8,459 bases of DNA from Planctomycetia bacterium. Its GTDB lineage: Bacteria; Planctomycetota; Planctomycetia; Gemmatales; Gemmataceae. This document shows, piece by piece, positions 6,376 through 8,459 of this stretch (position 1 is its first letter; every line of letters starts with the position of its first letter). The position numbers and the translations under genes were made by a program. The notes below the pieces were generated by a model, which was not told where the DNA came from, did not search any database, and saw only the letters and a list, made by a program, of their open reading frames with translations. The stretch is taken from positions 1 to 8,459 of the forward strand of contig JANXSH010000861.1 in NCBI GenBank assembly GCA_025356615.1, given 5' to 3'.

Positions 6376-6489
6376 ATGTCGGACCCCGCTTGGCTGGAAT
6401 TCGTGAAGATCGTCGCCCTCGTCGTGTCCGTCTGGTTCGGCCTCATCGGCTGGACGCTATTCCGTTCGGCGACTGTCCAGCGAGAGTGA
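6376..6489 (+). CDS. 37-aa single-helix membrane protein between kdpF and kdpA
   Basis: This short gene has a clear Shine-Dalgarno (AGGAGAG, 6364-6370), 5 nt before its ATG, and ends in TGA at 6487-6489. The product carries one hydrophobic helix (about residues 9-29, FVKIVALVVSVWFGLIGWTL) flanked by an acidic N-terminus (SDPAWLE) and a polar C-terminus (FRSATVQRE), which predicts N-out or N-in single-pass topology without deciding it. It lies 17 bp after kdpF and 100 bp before kdpA. I do not recognise it. It could be an accessory subunit or assembly factor of the Kdp pump or a second KdpF-like peptide, but it lacks the KdpF tail motif. Confidence 0.7.
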   Translation: MSDPAWLEFVKIVALVVSVWFGLIGWTLFRSATVQRE

Positions 6490-6504
6490 GGGTTCGTGGC
6501 GAGC

Positions 6505-6564
6505 GGGGGGTATCAATTCCCTGAATGCGGCCTCGAACTCGAACACAGGGGGTTTATACCCCGC
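6505..6564 (+). promoter_or_regulatory. Possible alternative RNA hairpins in the kdpA leader
   Basis: The 100-bp gap before kdpA contains GGGGTAT (6507-6513) complementary to ATACCCC (6556-6562), and a competing local hairpin GGGGT-TTAT-ACCCC (6549-6562). The right-hand strand is shared, so the two structures exclude each other. They end 17 nt before the kdpA Shine-Dalgarno. They might tune kdpA translation or mark RNA processing; no U-tract is present, so it is not a standard terminator. Confidence 0.3.
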
Positions 6565-6589
6565 GCTTGCCCTTCATCAGGAGTGTCTC

Positions 6590-8338
6590 ATGTGGCTTCT
6601 TCCGCTGTCGATCGTTGGCCTCGCGGCGATGCTGTCGGTCCCACTTGGCCGAATCATGGCCCGGATCCTCGACCGGCGCGAGGCCGGTAATCGCGTCGAG
6701 CGCCTCCTCGACACCGGGCCGCAGGACTGGAAGCGCTACTGCTTCGCGATGCTCGCGTTCAACGCGGCCGCCTTCGCCGTTGGGTTCGTCACGCTCTCGC
6801 TACAGCCGCTCAACCCGGAATTTCTCAACCCCGATGGCAAGGGGATGTTGTCCCCGGTGACGATCTTCAACACCGCCTGCTCGTTCGTGAGCAACACGAA
6901 CCTCCAACACTATTCCGGCGAAGTCCACATCTCCTACGGGACCGTGCTGTTCTTCACCTGCTGGAAGAACTTCATCACCCCCGCCATCGGCCTCGCCGCC
7001 CTCTTGGCCGTGATTCGCGGGTTGCGCGGCGATCCTAACCTGGGCAACTTCTACCTCGACGTGTGGCGCGGCGTCCTCTACGTCTTCCTGCCGCTGAGCC
7101 TCATCATGGCCCTGATGCTGGTCGCCGGCGGCGTCCCGATGACGCTCGAGGGCAACGAGAACGTTACAACCCTGGAGGGAGCGAAGCAGACCATCTCGCG
7201 CGGCCCCGTCGCGGCCATCGTCGCGATCAAGCAGCTCGGCACCAACGGCGGCGGGTTCTTCGGGGCCAACTCGGCCCACCCCTTCGAGAACCCCTCGGCC
7301 TGGACGAACCTCCTCGAGTGCGTGGCCATCATCCTCGTCCCGATGGCCTGCGTCGTCCTCCTCGGCAAGATGCTGAATGCCGGGCGACACGCGGTCGTCC
7401 TCTTCGCCGTGATGCTGCTGTTCCTAGGCGCGTTCATCGGCTGGGGGGTCGCGACCGACACCCTCAGCCCCAACCGTGCGTTCACGGCCAACCCGGCGGT
7501 AGAGGGCGAGTCCGGGACGACGTACCGCGTCGGCCTACCCATTGAACAGACCGGCAACCTCGAGGGCAAGGAGCTGCGGTTCGGCCCCTCGGCGGAGACG
7601 ACGTGGGCGGCGTGTACCACGGCCACGTCGAACGGATCCGTCAACTGCATGCACGACAGCCTCGCGCCGCTCGCCGGGCTGGCCCCGCTGTCCGGCATGT
7701 GGCTCAACTGCATCTTCGGCGGCGTCGGCGTCGGGCTGATAAACTTCCTCGTTTACCTGATCGTCGCCGTGTTCCTGGCCGGGCTGATGGTCGGTCGCAC
7801 GCCGGAGTACCTCGGCAAGAAGGTCGAGGCTCGCGAGATGAAACTCGCCATGCTCGCCCTGCTGATCCACCCGGTCATGATCCTCGTCCCGACGGGGCTG
7901 TTCGCGGTACTGGATTGGGGGGCGGCCTCGACGAGCAACCCCGGCCCGCACGGGATGACGCAGATCCTCTACGAGTTCACCTCCGCGTCGGCGAACAACG
8001 GCTCGGGGTTCGAGGGGCTGGGCGACACCTGGGGCTTCAACGACCCGAAGGCGAACCCCTCGCCGCCCGCGCCGTTCAGCCGGGAGTGGGACATCGCCAC
8101 CGGCCTCATCATGCTGTTGTGCCGATTCATCCCGATCATCGCCCCCATCGCATTGGCCGCGTCGCTCTCGGCGAAGAAGCCGACCCCGTTCACCGCCGGC
8201 ACCCTGCGGACGGACACGGCGACGTTCGGAATGGTGTTGTTGGGGACCATCATCCTCGTCGGCGCTCTGTTGTTTTTGCCGGTCGCCGCCCTCGGGCCGA
8301 TCGCCGAACATTTGGGGCCGCTGCCGTTCGGGGGGTGA
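6590..8338 (+). CDS. kdpA: KdpA, potassium-channel-like subunit of the Kdp ATPase
   Basis: This 582-aa integral membrane protein is the K+-selecting subunit of KdpFABC, derived from the superfamily of K+ transporters with four P-loop repeats. All four filter regions are visible: NTACSFVSNTNLQHY (from residue 94), GTNGGGFFGANSAHPFENP (217-235), LSGMWLNCIFGGVGVGLIN (367-385) and EFTSASANNGSGF (462-473/474). About ten hydrophobic segments are present. A long extracytoplasmic loop before the third filter (about 300-365) carries NLEGKELRFG and TTATSNGSVNCMHDS, normal for the family. Length fits the usual 550-600 residues. The start is fixed by AGGAG (6579-6583), 6 nt before the ATG. It works with KdpB (P-type ATPase) and KdpC, neither inside this window. 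The expected next gene, kdpB, is displaced by a repeat element just after the stop. Confidence 0.97.
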   Translation: MWLLPLSIVGLAAMLSVPLGRIMARILDRREAGNRVERLLDTGPQDWKRYCFAMLAFNAAAFAVGFVTLSLQPLNPEFLNPDGKGMLSPVTIFNTACSFVSNTNLQHYSGEVHISYGTVLFFTCWKNFITPAIGLAALLAVIRGLRGDPNLGNFYLDVWRGVLYVFLPLSLIMALMLVAGGVPMTLEGNENVTTLEGAKQTISRGPVAAIVAIKQLGTNGGGFFGANSAHPFENPSAWTNLLECVAIILVPMACVVLLGKMLNAGRHAVVLFAVMLLFLGAFIGWGVATDTLSPNRAFTANPAVEGESGTTYRVGLPIEQTGNLEGKELRFGPSAETTWAACTTATSNGSVNCMHDSLAPLAGLAPLSGMWLNCIFGGVGVGLINFLVYLIVAVFLAGLMVGRTPEYLGKKVEAREMKLAMLALLIHPVMILVPTGLFAVLDWGAASTSNPGPHGMTQILYEFTSASANNGSGFEGLGDTWGFNDPKANPSPPAPFSREWDIATGLIMLLCRFIPIIAPIALAASLSAKKPTPFTAGTLRTDTATFGMVLLGTIILVGALLFLPVAALGPIAEHLGPLPFGG

Positions 8339-8345
8339 GGAGATG

Positions 8346-8361
8346 CTCGATTCGTATCGAG
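8346..8361 (+). other. Short perfect hairpin after the kdpA stop
   Basis: CTCGAT (8346-8351) and ATCGAG (8356-8361) form a 6-bp stem with a four-base loop, 8 bp after the kdpA stop codon and directly before the repeat element. It overlaps an eight-codon frame (ATG at 8343, TGA at 8367-8369) that is preceded by GAGGAG with no spacing, so translation of it is doubtful. Confidence 0.3.
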
Positions 8362-8363
8362 AC

Positions 8364-8453
8364 AGGTGAAGCCGGTGAGCGTCTGACCCCACCCCCCAGC
8401 CCCCTCCCCTAAAGGGGAGGGGGAGCCAGACAGGGGAAGACGTGACGCTCTCA
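8364..8453 (+). repeat. GC-rich stem-loop repeat element, copy 3, inside the kdp operon
   Basis: This 90-bp copy begins AGGTGAAGCCGGTGAG, has its core at 8385-8426 and ends ACGCTCTCA, matching copy 2 (5783-5875, inverted) at both ends. The stem CCCCCTCCCC (8400-8409) pairs perfectly over 10 bp with GGGGAGGGGG (8414-8423) around a TAAA loop. The outer parts GTGAG-CGTC and GACG-CTCTCAC form imperfect subterminal inverted repeats. It starts 26 bp after kdpA where kdpB is expected. There is no U-tract, so it is not a classic terminator, but the hairpin could slow polymerase or stabilise the upstream mRNA. Confidence 0.88.
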
Positions 8454-8459
8454 CTTATG

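Noticed and set aside
7535..8392. Long minus-strand frames opposite kdpA (also 6800-7390 and 7078-7713)
   Set aside because: They are shadows of kdpA, which is certain from its four filter motifs; the first even extends into the repeat element.

Overview
The window is GC-rich DNA from a bacterial chromosome. I infer a planctomycete of the Gemmata/Isosphaera type. The reasons are base composition, abundant GC-rich stem-loop repeats of the CCCCTCCCC-TAAA-GGGGAGGGG kind, a very long multidomain glycosyltransferase, and a Kdp potassium-pump operon decorated with extra tiny membrane-protein genes. The taxonomic call is inference from style only; no marker gene is present.

Layout: (1) Positions 1-3703, minus strand, form one uninterrupted reading frame of at least 1234 codons that runs off the left edge. 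It is a multi-module GT-B type glycosyltransferase. The plus-strand frames lying over it are antisense shadows. (2) Positions 3704-3923 are a divergent intergenic region with candidate promoters on both strands. (3) Positions 3924-5622, plus strand, hold a GNAT acyltransferase followed 58 bp later by a DegT/DnrJ/EryC1-family PLP aminotransferase most like GDP-perosamine-synthase-type sugar aminotransferases. This pair plausibly makes an N-acylated amino-deoxysugar nucleotide, and the divergent glycosyltransferase is a plausible user of such a donor, so the left two thirds looks like part of a surface-glycan locus.

(4) Positions 5623-6161 contain no convincing gene. They hold a large inverted pair of GC-rich repeat elements (5729-5875), a perfect 10-bp inverted repeat (5911-5974), two 13-bp direct repeats exactly 21 bp apart (5997-6030), and a good match to a sigma-54 -24/-12 promoter (6109-6124) placed correctly for the next gene. 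(5) Positions 6162-8338, plus strand, are the start of a kdp operon. Three consecutive single-helix proteins come first (34 aa, KdpF of 26 aa, 37 aa), each with its own Shine-Dalgarno sequence, followed by full-length kdpA (582 aa). (6) Right after kdpA, where kdpB would be expected, lies a third copy of the GC-rich repeat element (8364-8453); the window then ends.

The most interesting parts are the putative sigma-54 plus upstream-activator architecture in front of kdp, the trio of micro-membrane-proteins, and the repeat element sitting inside the kdp operon. All database-dependent conclusions (family names, taxonomic spread) are from memory and untested.
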